From Spodoptera frugiperda (lineage: Eukaryota; Arthropoda; Insecta; Lepidoptera; Noctuidae), in the NCBI RefSeq assembly GCF_023101765.2, contig NC_064240.1, forward strand, positions 4,402,001 through 4,466,000: 64,000 nucleotides of DNA, read 5' to 3'. Shown one piece after another: positions 36,161-46,384 of the stretch. The notes under the pieces are model-generated. The model saw nothing but the letters and a program-made list of their open reading frames with translations, searched no databases and was not told the DNA's origin. Every line of letters starts with the position of its first letter. Within the stretch, counting starts at the first letter, position 1. The position numbers and the translations under genes are program-made.

Positions 36161-36268
36161 ATAAAGACCTGTGACTCCTCTGGTGTTGCGGGTGTCCATG
36201 GGCGGCGCTGATCGCTTACCATCAGGTGACAAGTCTGCTCGTTTGCCACCTATTCCATAAAAAAATAT
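36161..36268 (+). mobile_element. LINE 3' end relic (CATCAGGTGAC type)
   Basis: GTTGCGGGTGTCCATGGGCG, TGATCGCTTACCATCAGGTG and TCTGCTCGTTTGCCACCTAT, then CCATAAAAAAATATA. This is a very frequent 3' end of a moth non-LTR element with an A-rich tail. Only the 3'-most ~100 bp are recognisable. Confidence 0.6.
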
Positions 36269-37371
36269 ACATATTTTGTTACCGGTTAACTCTCAACTTA
36301 GTAATACAATACCCACCTATTTATTTGCCAGTAATTTGCAACCTTCTTGCAAGAGACAAATCGTTTAACTTAAGGTCGGTCCACATGATTGTTCTAATGA
36401 CTATACACGTCATTGTGATCTATGATTTATGTATTTTGTTGCAACACAATCAACGTAAATAACGTTTATTAAAACCAAATGACAATGATATTCAAGATCA
36501 TGTTTTAATTGTGGCACACATGCTTTGTGTCTGTCGGCTAGTTTAGTAATTGCTACTTCATCAATGGAATTAATATCAAAATCATCGAAAAGTTTCTTCA
36601 AATTCCCGTTACTCGGTTATTCTTGAGAATCTTTTCCATAAAATTAGTCTGCTTTTTAACCGTTACAGTTAAGTAGTTTAGGCTCTGTTGTCTTTGAGTG
36701 AATATGTTATATTAAGTAGATACTAGCATCAATCTTCTCAATTTCGACATTTTTGCATTTCTCTTCCACTTGTTGAGTTTCTTTAAAATGACACTATTTA
36801 GTCACGGCTAATAAATATCTAGTTTCACTTCATTTTGTAACTAGAGTCTTGCATGTTTTATTAATGTTTATTGTGTGTGAGGAGGAAGTCTGTCTTGTGT
36901 TATTAATTACTAGCTTTTGTTTGTTACTTCGTTCTTGTAGACCACATTAGTACGCTGGCAGTTTTTCTTTATTTGAGCTTCCTTGCTAGTGGCTCAATGT
37001 CGAGATTTGGTGGTAACATTACCGTATTCTAGTATAAAAAAATGTCTCTGATACTCTATCTTTGACAGAGTACTACTGTACTCTGTCTTTGGTACTGTGC
37101 CATTGTTTCTATGAATGTCTTGGAATATCTGTAGTTTTAACACAATCATTGTTTACAAACACATTTATGTTATGTTTAATAGAAATTCGCATCTGCGATA
37201 CTAAATCAACAGGAAGATCGTACATGAACTCGCGCCCCACACCGCAGCACGCAAGGACTTCATAAACGATTCACCTGTATAAATCAAAATAGATGCACTC
37301 TAAACGTTTCATGATTGATGTACGTAGTGTAGGTATTACGTATAATATGCAGGTTTGCGGTTGTCGGACAG
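36269..37371. other. No gene; possible decayed frame near 36.6 kb
   Basis: On the minus strand, MEKILKNNRVTG (about 36640-36605) and, after a one-base shift, NLKKLFDDFDINSIDEVAIT (about 36604-36545) read like a broken protein, faintly like the N-terminal region of BEL/Pao gag. The similarity is too weak to call. The rest is AT-rich. Confidence 0.3.
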
Positions 37372-37458
37372 CGGACGCCGCCTGGCCACTCGCCAATACT
37401 CCGGCCTCAAATTGATTTTGCCGCTGCTGTACCAAAACTCTTTGCTCCCGTTGCATGC
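37372..37458 (-). pseudogene. Decayed relative of the 135-residue ORF C-terminus
   Basis: The stretch around TGGCCACTCGCCAATA, ATTTTGCCG, CTGTACCAA and CGTTGCATGCAT aligns gap-poorly with 42898-42975 (TGGCTACTTGCCAATA, CTTTTGCCG, CTGTACCAA, CGTTGCACTGCAT) at roughly 70 percent by eye, in the same orientation. The corresponding peptide, QNQFEAGVLASGQ, matches KSNFERRLLASSQ. It shows that the ORF at 42892-43299 belongs to a repeated sequence family. Confidence 0.55.
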
Positions 37459-38399
37459 ATTAGGAGTGTTAATTAATTTTCGGTCAGCAGTTGCAAGGCA
37501 ATTATTGAATAATGTCTAAACGTTTGCAAATACACCCAATGAGGATCATTGCTGCTATTAGATATCGACATTAAAGATAGAGCTAGATATGTCTCGCTCA
37601 GTGCTTTAATAAATAAGCTGGTTGTATACTCTTTGTGCAATGTACGTTGCAGACTGAATCGGTAGTGCTTTTGGCAAAGGATTCTGAAATAAAAGCAGTA
37701 ATAGAGGCATGGAAACGAAACTAAAGAAAACGTTGAAGTTAACCTACCTTAGAAATGGAATACTGTTACTGTTCATTACAAAAACAAAATGATTTACCAA
37801 AAAACTTTTGATTTACTAAAATCGTTGTTGTGCTTTTTCTTCACGTGTTATCAGTTGCCATTTTTATAACAGGTTTAAGCATTTACTCATATTGTATGAA
37901 ATATAGCCGTAGTACCAAATTGGTGTTTACATCCTAAATTCGTTTGCGATTATCGACCCTAATTTAGGAGAACAGACATGCCATTTTTATAAGACACACA
38001 ATTCAGGTATGGATAAACAACAAAGATACCTTGTTACTAGGCAAGATCAAAGTGAAACGAATGTTTAAGTAAGACATGATAAAGTTGGAACACTTATCTG
38101 CGATGCCTAGCATTGTCGTAACCTAAGACCTATTGGACGGCTGGCTTTTCGCCAGGTTACTTTGGTTTAAATTGCTTCCACCCCTCCCTCACATGCTTTT
38201 GGGGCAGAACGTCACGACTTTTTAGGTACACAGATATGAACTTAACAAAATAGTGCGTCAAATGTTTATTTTCATACAAAAGTCCTCAAACTTTTTACTC
38301 TATTTGGCAAATAAGTGATGTTTGGTTAAGGTGACATTAGAATTAAAATTTCAACATGCCTAATAGGTATCTACAAGGTGTCAAAATATGTGTTTGCAC
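37459..38399. other. No gene seen
   Basis: AT-rich DNA between the relic and the retrotransposon 3' end. Confidence 0.5.
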
Positions 38400-38405
38400 A
38401 TTAAT

Positions 38406-38430
38406 AAATAATAATAATAATAATAAAATT
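38406..38430 (+). repeat. (AAT)n tail of the retrotransposon
   Basis: About eight AAT units on the + strand, i.e. ATT units at the 3' end of the minus-strand element. A short microsatellite tail in place of poly(A) is usual for CR1-like LINEs. Confidence 0.85.
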
Positions 38431-38752
38431 TATTTATTTTCCACCATATTAATACAGACATTGGTCTTAAAACTAAGCTTATATAATAATAATTAATAAT
38501 ATAATAAATTTTGTAGCAAGTTACACGACCAGGTTTAAAACAGTTGAAAAGACAAGTGGTGGGATTCAGGAACCCAAACTAGGAAAACCTGTACTATGGG
38601 CTCCTGGCCTTTCCCTCGGACGGACGGATATGGACTATTATTTTATAAATTATATAAATTTATATGAAAAAAACGTCAATAAACAAAACTAAAACTTCTT
38701 CTAAACAAAAAGATAAAAAAATATTAGTAATAAAATTTAAAAAGTACCAATC

Positions 38753-38758
<6 letters not shown>

Positions 38759-38804
<46 letters not shown>
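38759..38804 (+). repeat. (TG)n microsatellite in the LINE 3' UTR
   Basis: About 22 uninterrupted TG units, inside the element between the ORF2 stop and the 3' tail; probably highly polymorphic. Confidence 0.95.
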
Positions 38805-38805
<1 letters not shown>

Positions 38806-38886
38806 TGAAAAGTAATACATATTTGTGTGTGAAGTGATGTACGCATGCATGTATGCCATGTTGTGAGAATGTGTGATTGACATGCG

Positions 38887-41829
38887 CTAGCATAAAGTAG
38901 TGAGTAGTTGTTCTGTTTGTTCGTAATCTAGTTCTAAAAGCCATTCAGTAACTTTTTTTTTACATTCTAATTTGGACAGTTTAACGATTTCAAGTTTTTT
39001 GTTTACTTTATTGTATAAATTATTGCTTCTATAGTTGAGGAATTTCTGGGCAAAGGATGTGTGGACTGGAACTGGATTACAAACATCAAAGTATCTTCTT
39101 TTGTTTTGTTTGTTTTGGATTGAAGGGAGATCAATAGATGCGTGCTTTTTGAGGATGATGTCAAGTATATAGAGTTGTCTAACTGTAAGGACGTTGCTGT
39201 CTTTATACAATGAAGTAGTTGGGTAGAGTCTGGGTTTGGATAGTGCTACTTTTAGAATTAATCGTTGGCCTCTTTCGACTGTAAGGAAGTGAGATTTATG
39301 GGAGCCACCCCAAATAGAAATGCCATAACAGAGAATAGATTGACAGAGTGATTTATACACAGTTTTTATTATTTTCCAGCATGTAACATGTCTAAGGTTT
39401 TTAAAAATATGAATAAGTTTTCTAGTCTTTTGCGTTAAGTTAAAAATGTGTTTTTTGAAAGTTAAATTTTGATCGATTGTTATGCCTAAGTATTTTATTG
39501 TGTCAGTTTTGGATATATTTGGACAAGTGGAACAATTAAAAACAGCGGAATGAAAAGAATGAGCGTAAATATTAAAGTTATTAGGGATGGTTGAGAAATT
39601 GTGTATTGAGTAAGTGATGTACTTAGTTTTGGCTGCATTTAATGTTAACTTATTGATAGCGAGCCAGTGAGTAACTATATTAAAGCCATTTTGAGCAGAG
39701 CTAAATGTCTCGTCCCAAGTGTCTCCGAAAAAGGTTAGTGTGGTGTCATCTGCATATGATAGTATTTGACAGTTGTTAATATTTAGATTACATAAGTCAT
39801 TAATATAACAAAGAAATAGAGTTGGGCCTAAAATACTGCCTTGAGGCACACCCATGTTAATGTCATTTTCTGTACTTAACGTGTTTCCTATTCGAACTAT
39901 TTGGGTGCGATCTGCTAAATAATTTTGAAAAAGAGCTAGTTGATTATTCCTAATACCCAGTTTTTCTAATTTATCTACCAAGAGTCGTGGACAGACTGTA
40001 TCAAAAGCCTTTTGCAGATCTAAAAATATAGTCAAACATTTTTTCTTATTATCCAATTTGTCAACAATGAATTCGCTGAAACTATGTAAACAATCAGTGG
40101 TTGAGATACCTTTCCTAAAGCCATATTGGTTTTTGGAAAGGATATTTTTGTCTTCTAAAAATTTTATGAGATTATTATTTATTATCCTTTCAAATATTTT
40201 TGACAAGATTGGAAGCATAGCTATAGGTCGGTAATTAGAGGCATCTTCTTTATTCCCACTTTTAAATATAGGCACGATTACAGACTTTTTTAGACATTTT
40301 GGAAAGACACCTTCTGCCAGGCATCTATTTAGGATAAAAGTAAGAGGAGGAACTATGATATTTTTTAAATACTTTAACACAACTGGAGAAATGTTGTCCC
40401 AGCCCGAACCACAGTCAGGACGTAAATTAATAATAATCTTCTCAACTTCTTCTTCAGTTGTCTCGAGGAGAACAAGAGAGTTAGAGATAGAGTCGGTATT
40501 TGAGACATTGTTTGGAAGTGGACTAAGACCGGAAGGAATTTTTTTGGCTAGTTCAGAACCTATGTTCGAAAAATAATTGTTTACTTCATTTAAGGAGTCT
40601 ACTGGTGAGGTTTTAATATTTAAGAGTTCTAACGGCTGATTATTAGGTTTTTGTAAGTTGGTTATAGTTTTTATGGCAGTCCAAATCTTTTTATTGTTAT
40701 TTCCTGCTGATTTAAGTAAATTACTATCATATTGTCTTTTACATTTTTTTAATATATCATTACAAAAATTTCTGTATCTAGTATATGATATTTTTAATAT
40801 GTTATTGTCGGGATTTTGCTTTAGTTTGTAGTGCATTTTATCTCTAGTTCTAATGCATCTTAAGAGACCAGGCGTTATCCAGGGTTTCAAGGTTACTTTA
40901 TTTCTGGGGACTTTCCGGCTTGTTGTGTTTTTAGTTATAATATGTTGTATGCTTTCTACTAAATAGTTCATCGATTCATCTGCAGTGATATTCTTGTTGT
41001 ATACATGGTTAAAATCTATTTCCTCACAGTCATTCAACAATTGTTCATAATTTATTTTATTTATTATTTTGCACTTGTTAAGTTTATGTTGGTTACCGGA
41101 GTACATACAAAAAAGAACAGGCTCATGATCAGTGATAGCGGTCTGTAGGATAAAAGTGTGTGAGTATATTTTTGTTTTAATAATAACATGGTCGAGGCAA
41201 CTGTTTCCTCTAGTTTGTTCATAATGGGCAGGTATCATACCGAAGAAAGCAAGAATGTCGAGATAATTAGAAGTATTTAGATTAATTTCTTTTATATTTA
41301 TATTAAGGTCTCCCACGAGAATAATATTTTTAAAATTTGAAAGACTTGTGAGTAATTGCTGTAAAGAGCTTAGGAAATTGTCCAATGAAAGAAAACTAGG
41401 TGGCCTATAGATTGCAATAATGGCGGTTTCATTATTTATCTTTAAGAGGAGACAGTTTGCTTCCAGTACTTCTGGTTCTTCTATTTTGCAATTAATATCA
41501 CTATTTATGTAAATAACTACACCATCATTTTGATTATAATTGCGTGACGTTGAAAAGCTGGAGTACCCGGGTAATACGGGAAGACTGTTGACGGATGAGA
41601 GCCAGCATTCAGATAAAATTATTACATCACAGTTGAACTGTAATCTGTTTAGTAATACATTTAAGCTGAGAAAGTTTTTGTTAAGACTTCTAATGTTTTG
41701 TTGTAGGATTTTTAGGTATAGGTTTGGATTGGATAATACATTTTTACATAGCTCAGGGTCGCAAGTATGCAGTTCCGTTAAGTGGAAACTGTCGATACTG
41801 TCTATATTGTTTAAGTCAGCGAATTTTGA
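38887..41829 (-). CDS. Retrotransposon ORF2: AP-type endonuclease and reverse transcriptase
   Basis: Open frame of ~980 codons; it nicks target DNA and primes reverse transcription of the element RNA at the nick. Counting from the first codon after the stop at 41830-41832: endonuclease motifs LQQNIRS (~42-48), LSECWL, IYRPPS, GDLNIN (~173) and TDHEP (~233), so the N, E, Y, D/N and D/H catalytic positions are present. RT motifs follow: VPIFKSGNKEDASNYRPI (~519), YGFRKGISTTDCL, FLDLQKAFD (~602), GVPQGSILGP (~660), the YADD catalytic box (~692) and KYLGITID. No RNase H domain is seen. There is no ATG before the endonuclease core; the first in-frame ATG lies after GDLNIN. The start is therefore non-AUG, coupled to the upstream frame, or lost. 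I give the full open frame. No internal stop or frameshift is visible. Confidence 0.9.
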   Translation of the reverse strand, partial: SKFADLNNIDSIDSFHLTELHTCDPELCKNVLSNPNLYLKILQQNIRSLNKNFLSLNVLLNRLQFNCDVIILSECWLSSVNSLPVLPGYSSFSTSRNYNQNDGVVIYINSDINCKIEEPEVLEANCLLLKINNETAIIAIYRPPSFLSLDNFLSSLQQLLTSLSNFKNIILVGDLNINIKEINLNTSNYLDILAFFGMIPAHYEQTRGNSCLDHVIIKTKIYSHTFILQTAITDHEPVLFCMYSGNQHKLNKCKIINKINYEQLLNDCEEIDFNHVYNKNITADESMNYLVESIQHIITKNTTSRKVPRNKVTLKPWITPGLLRCIRTRDKMHYKLKQNPDNNILKISYTRYRNFCNDILKKCKRQYDSNLLKSAGNNNKKIWTAIKTITNLQKPNNQPLELLNIKTSPVDSLNEVNNYFSNIGSELAKKIPSGLSPLPNNVSNTDSISNSLVLLETTEEEVEKIIINLRPDCGSGWDNISPVVLKYLKNIIVPPLTFILNRCLAEGVFPKCLKKSVIVPIFKSGNKEDASNYRPIAMLPILSKIFERIINNNLIKFLEDKNILSKNQYGFRKGISTTDCLHSFSEFIVDKLDNKKKCLTIFLDLQKAFDTVCPRLLVDKLEKLGIRNNQLALFQNYLADRTQIVRIGNTLSTENDINMGVPQGSILGPTLFLCYINDLCNLNINNCQILSYADDTTLTFFGDTWDETFSSAQNGFNIVTHWLAINKLTLNAAKTKYITYSIHNFSTIPNNFNIYAHSFHSAVFNCSTCPNISKTDTIKYLGITIDQNLTFKKHIFNLTQKTRKLIHIFKNLRHVTCWKIIKTVYKSLCQSILCYGISIWGGSHKSHFLTVERGQRLILKVALSKPRLYPTTSLYKDSNVLTVRQLYILDIILKKHASIDLPSIQNKQNKRRYFDVCNPVPVHTSFAQKFLNYRSNNLYNKVNKKLEIVKLSKLECKKKVTEWLLELDYEQTEQLLTTLC

Positions 41830-42187
41830 TTATTATAAAACGGTGTCGTTTTGATTTGACATTCAAAGGTATTTTTGTGTTGCAAGTATGTTTATAAATT
41901 GGTAGTACAATGTAAAAATGTAACAGGTTTATATTGTAAAGTATATAATTGTATGTGATATAATAAATTGTGAATTGCGTGAGATATCTATTATAGCGCT
42001 TAATAAGTGGAGAGAGTGTTGAGTGTAAGTTGAAGGTTGAAAGTGTAAGTTTTGTGTAAGTGTGTATGTGTGTATAAAGGACAACAGTGTAGTTTAGTGT
42101 GCGTGTGTTGTTTAATTGGTACAAGTAATACAAAATAAAATAAAGATAAAAAACAATGTAACATAGGTTTTTGGAACAGTAATATAG

Positions 42188-42487
42188 TCATATGTTTGAC
42201 ATAGACACTACATTCTCTAAGTCTATTTCTCTCTTAATAATATTCTCTAAGTCTGTTTCTCTCTTAATAATTCTAGCCTTAACCTTATCATTTTTCTTTA
42301 AGAAAATTTTACCAAAAGATGTCCAGCAGTACATATAGTTTTGCTCTTTGGCAAATTTTCTAGCAAGATAATATAAATGCTGGGTTTGTGGGGGCAAGTA
42401 CTCACTGAGGTAGATCGGAGTTGCAGGGCCGTCCATGTTGAGGTGTGTATGGCATCTACTAATAAAATACCTGTGATTTGTTGACAT
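42188..42487 (-). CDS. Retrotransposon ORF1 C-terminus, baculovirus-FP-like domain
   Basis: The 99-residue frame contains GPATPIYLSEYLPPQTQHLY, YLARKFAKEQNYMYCWTS and FGKIFLKKNDKVKA. This pattern of IYLSEHL-TP, LxxxARxxAKxxNYxYxW and GKIFxRKxD is the C-terminal domain shared by ORF1 proteins of insect CR1/Jockey-like LINEs and the baculovirus FP (few-polyhedra) family. It is thought to act in nucleic-acid binding and chaperoning of the element RNA. The N-terminal part (zinc finger or coiled coil) is missing because of 5' truncation; an in-frame stop lies at 42500. The end carries a tandem duplication, IIKRETDLEN then IIKREIDLEN. It sits upstream of ORF2 on the same strand. Confidence 0.75.
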   Translation of the reverse strand: MSTNHRYFISRCHTHLNMDGPATPIYLSEYLPPQTQHLYYLARKFAKEQNYMYCWTSFGKIFLKKNDKVKARIIKRETDLENIIKREIDLENVVSMSNI

Positions 42488-42490
42488 TGG

Positions 42491-42891
42491 AACGAAACAC
42501 TAATAAAACAGATGTTTACATCACGTTTGATTTTCCTCGAAGAGGTGGGTAGTTGTATTCTCTAAGTTTATGCTTCTTGCGTTATCGTACGTATATAAAT
42601 CTTATGAAAGAGGAACGACCTTATTGCTGTAAGTCACCGATCTAAACCTGATGGTACTGATAATTTTGGGAAGTAAACAACACGTCAGTGGTTTTGTTAC
42701 CAAGGAAACTCTGGAAGCCAAGAGTTTCAGGCAGTTGGACATATTTATACTAGTAGATAAGTACCATAAGATACACAAGAAGACTTGTAAGACACGAGTA
42801 AAGTTACCAACAAAATCATAAAGGTATAAATATAAATTAAGTTGGTTATATCAGAGGCTGCATGTAGTGCTCTCCGGGTGTCGTAGCAAGC
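42491..42891. other. No gene seen
   Basis: Between the retrotransposon 5' end and the neighbouring ORF. 42846-42891 (CTGCATGTAGTGCTCTCCGG) may belong to the 3' flank of the same repeated family as that ORF. Confidence 0.4.
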
Positions 42892-43299
42892 TTATTTCTG
42901 CTGGCTACTTGCCAATAGTCTCCGCTCGAAATTGCTTTTGCCGTACACTGTACCAATGATACCGTTGCACTGCATATAATACTTGGGCGTGATACGCGCA
43001 TGGATACCCACATGTAAGGCGTAAATACCAACATATTCAATACGTTTGCCTTGTCCGGGTGTAAACGGTCCTACTGGTTGACCGTTTTCGACTAATTGTT
43101 GTAAACTGTTCTGTCTGTCCTTTGCATGAAATAGGATAGGAGAATCGCTTGCTGAATTTCGATATGGTAGACAACGTGTTTGTTCCTGTGTTCTACGAGT
43201 GTAGTTTGCTTGAAAAGTAGTGTTGTCTTTTTCTGGCTTGTATTCAACCAAAATGAATGTTAATTGGCGTGCAATTTTGACTTCGTTTTTTTTTGCCAT
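42892..43299 (-). CDS. Unrecognised 135-residue protein, possibly repeat-encoded
   Basis: ATG with A at -3 and G at +4 (strong context), TAA stop, no interruptions. The N-terminus is basic (MAKKNEVKIARQLTFILVEY), followed by TRRTQEQTRCLPYRNS, LFHAKDRQNSLQQLVENG, the glycine-rich GPFTPGQGKRIEYVGIYAL and a C-terminal MQCNGIIGTVYGKSNFERRL. There is no signal peptide, membrane segment or motif I can name. Composition is balanced and less AT-rich than the flanks, as expected of coding DNA. A decayed relative of the C-terminal ~30 codons lies at 37372-37458 in the same orientation, so it is probably part of a mobile or amplified sequence rather than a single-copy gene. It could be a real small protein, the last exon of a longer gene or a transposon accessory ORF. 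Confidence 0.4.
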   Translation of the reverse strand: MAKKNEVKIARQLTFILVEYKPEKDNTTFQANYTRRTQEQTRCLPYRNSASDSPILFHAKDRQNSLQQLVENGQPVGPFTPGQGKRIEYVGIYALHVGIHARITPKYYMQCNGIIGTVYGKSNFERRLLASSQQK

Positions 43300-43652
43300 T
43301 TTATTTATACATGTTAGGTCTTTCTACTATCAACTGACTAGTCAACCTTTAGATCTATCTAACGTCACAAGGAACCCTTAACTGCGTTTCATAACTTCAT
43401 AAACTATGTTCTGGAAGTTTACAGAAACATCTCGTTCACCAGCAGTACTGTGAAAGATTTATACGTAACCAATGATTCGATAGTCGTAATTGTTTTATAG
43501 TTATGACGACGTAATCGATTGATTGTAGTGTTGGAATATTGATTCATTTCGATGTTTACATTTTTTATTGATTGGATAATATGTAAAAGAGCATTTTTGA
43601 GGGACTGTGGTCAATTCTTCATTCTTAAAAAAGGCTTAACGCTTTTTTAAGG
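43300..43652. other. No gene seen
   Basis: Upstream flank of the 135-residue ORF. AT-rich, with no TATA/initiator pair clear enough to call. Confidence 0.4.
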
Positions 43653-43798
43653 GGTAATATCATTTAATGACTTCTCTCGCCTTGGACAAAGCGAGAGGGA
43701 GTGTCAGACTCTTACTGACTAAAAACCACCCCGTTCCTACTTCTTCTTTTCGAGCCGAAGCCCTGGTAACCCGCAGCACTAGGCAGTCCGCAGCTTCG
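43653..43798 (-). repeat. Dispersed element A, copy 6
   Basis: Minus-strand copy, nearly full length: ATCATTTAATGACTTCTCTC, GCGAGAGGGAGTGTCAGACT, CTTACTGACTAAAAACCACC, GAGCCGAAGCCCTGGTAACC and GGCAGTCCGCAGCTTCG. It is one of the least diverged. Confidence 0.8.
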
Positions 43799-44497
43799 CT
43801 TCTAAATAGATTCAGCTGAATATCCTTAGTATGTACAGACAAAATAACTACTTTCCACAACAAGGTTAGCCTTAATCTCAAAATGATGGCATGGGAGACG
43901 TATAAGGCTTAAATGAAATACCTGAACGTTTTAAAAACGCTAATATAACAAACAAAACTGATGGTGCGTCCGATCATTACTGACCCAACTTCTAATGACC
44001 CATTTGAATCGACTCCTTTTCTTTTTCGTCTCTCGAATTTAATCAAATTATAGGTTGAAGCGTATTATAATATTTCAATACATCTCGTCCTTTACCGTTT
44101 GTGGAATTTTAGCTTTTTATTGTTTGATTCGGTTTCGTCTCGGCGTAATTTAGAGGGTCTAGACGGGTTAAAAAGCGGTTTCCAGAAAAAAAAACAAAAT
44201 TTTCGAACCGAAATTAATCGCTAGCGTTGGAAGCTTGAGTCTTTGTTTTAATTTCTCATGAGGAGGTAAATCAAAGCAGATAAATGTTGGCTTGTGTGAA
44301 AGACTTTCTGTTTCTTTTAGATCTCCTGAGATTTTGGTATTCAGATTAAAATCACGTGGTAGGCTTGTGTGTTGTGATGGTTGAGTGGCACAAGAAGTTA
44401 AGCGCGACTACATAGCGTAAGTTTATGGTTCTGTTTAAGGTCCCGAAATTTTCTGTAAGTAATAAGTAGATTATATTTGCTATTACATAGAATTAAC
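43799..44497. other. No gene seen
   Basis: AT-rich sequence without supported features. Confidence 0.5.
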
Positions 44498-44673
44498 TGC
44501 ACGGTTGGCGGGTGGCAGGGCAAACTGGCTGATGCGCAACATTTAGAGGATTCGCCAACAGAGCAATCTTTGTGTTAAATTTTGTTTCGGGTCTGGGTGT
44601 CATGTGTATGTGAACTTGTATGTTTGTAAACGCACTAACGATATAGGAGAAAAGCTCAGTGTGGGGCAACGTA
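44498..44673 (+). mobile_element. tRNA-derived SINE, family 2, copy 2
   Basis: TGCACGGTTGGCGGGTGGC head (tRNA-like, B box eroded to AGAGGATTCGCC), GTTTCGGGTCTGGGTGTCAT, ACTTGTATGTTTGTAAACGC and GTGTGGGGCAACGT, then an A-rich tail. Confidence 0.7.
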
Positions 44674-46384
44674 TAAAAAAATGCCATTACAACATAAATA
44701 TTTATTGCCTCAACAAATCGCTCAGCTAAACTGTGTTCGAAGATAAAAAATTACAAGTAATTCAAAAGATTGACACCTTATGTAAATCGTATATCTCAAT
44801 ATGAAAATAAGTTTGAAAGTCAACTGCAGTGACAATCGTCTGGACTCTTGAAGGTGAACAAAAATGTTGTTAGATTCATACGAAAATTCTAGTGCTAAGA
44901 CCTTCTAAGTAAACAAAGTAAATGGTAGCAATACGTACACTCCACAGTGACTTAATGTAATATCATCCCCTCTCTTTCCAATCTGATAAGTGAAAGAGGG
45001 ACAAAATTTTCATGGCATTTTCATCTCTCAGCACAGACGTGATGGAACAAATAAATGAATATAATACTAAAAATCTAGAAATTATTCCAGTGTAGAGAAA
45101 AAGCGACTCAGTTGTGTCTATTACAAAGTACAGATTGTTTTGTTAGAATAAATCTTTTTTGAATTCCAAAGGTAAAAATTTCGAGGTGCAGTGGAATAAG
45201 AACCTTAATCTGTTAGTCAATAGGAGTCAAGCGAGCCAATGAATTTGTTGATCTAAAGCCTTTTGGTTGTGGGAGTGGATGTTTTGTCCCTTTCTGTTTT
45301 GGTGTGGGGTGAGCGAGAGGGAGCGAGGGGTGATTCTCCACCTCCAACCGATGCGGGAGGCAAAAGATTAACCCAGTTTTGTTATTTGTCCACTGTCAGT
45401 TGAGTACCTATTCACAATGCGGCCGGAGTCTCCTCCACTGGATCCTTGGGCCGTTTAACGTAATTGTAAATGATTAATGTGTCTGTACCTCGGTGTAATA
45501 GCAACAAGAGATTGGGAACCGATGCTCTTGTTTTGATTTATGACCTCAACTTTAGTAATCAAAGATGTTCACCGGAATATTTTAAATAGTTTTGGGGGAG
45601 ATTTTTGTTGGGTATCATCGCTGGCTTGAGAGAGAGATGTCAAGATAGAAAGAGACGACGAATACAAATCTTTTTAATACTTTTAACTGTTAATTGTAAA
45701 TTTGAATGAACGCCATCAAGGTATTCATATCATCCACGATCGGACTTTCCCTGCAATTTATCTACAACGCGGAATTTGCGTGTAAAAGGTCTTCAATAAT
45801 AAAATCGCGATAAAATAACTCGATGATAAGCAATCATTTGCAATATTGTGAAAAGGAAAACCTTGAATGAATAATTAATTTATAGATATTTTTTATCATT
45901 AAGTTATACAGGAAATATGTAGAAAATCCCCATTTATTATAGAACAGTGTAAGATGTGCTTGCGCATACCTGTAACATGAAATCAGCAAGGAAATAAAAC
46001 ATAATTAATATTGAATACATAATGGTGATACTCTGAATTATCACTATAATGTGTCATAAATTATGAATGTATATATACAAGAAAATAATTATGTAAATAC
46101 AAAATTATCAAGTCTACAAAAGTATGAAAAGATACATCCTGAAAAGATATCCTTATCATAATTTTTATTGACCAGGAAAAATATGATGCAATTATTTTTA
46201 TGAAAATCTCTTGAAGGCTGATTGACATTATTGTAGACTGGTAATAAAACTCTGGAACTTCACTAATAACAGAACTGTTATAATTTATTATGAGAGATCT
46301 CTGTAAATTAAAATGCACTACATTTTTTTATTACTTATTGTTTGTTGAGTCTAATATTGTATGTTTTGTTACACGATCACGTTA
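44674..46384. other. No gene seen
   Basis: 45290-45370 is purine/GC-rich (GAGCGAGAGGGAGCGAGGGG). The rest is AT-rich. The frame at 46061-46318 has no domain. Confidence 0.45.

Larger units (their letters stand above)
38400..42490 (-). mobile_element. Non-LTR retrotransposon, 5'-truncated, ORF2 open
   Basis: A minus-strand element of the Jockey/CR1 superfamily, about 4.1 kb. It runs from the C-terminal part of ORF1 (42487), through a ~360 bp inter-ORF region and a full ORF2, to a 3' UTR with a long CA repeat and a 3' tail of about eight ATT units (+ strand AAT run at 38406-38430) instead of poly(A). A stop at 42500-42502 and loss of ORF1 homology near 42490 suggest 5' truncation during insertion. 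Target-site duplications could not be fixed by eye. The long open ORF2 suggests a young copy. Closest clade by motif is CR1/Daphne-like, not certain. Confidence 0.85.

Noticed and set aside
38660..38944. Threonine/histidine-rich minus-strand ORF
   Set aside because: Translation of the CA microsatellite and LINE 3' UTR.
41816..42133. 105-residue minus-strand frame as an extra retrotransposon ORF
   Set aside because: Lies in the inter-ORF region, low complexity (HIHTYTK runs), no domain; it may matter only for ORF2 start coupling.
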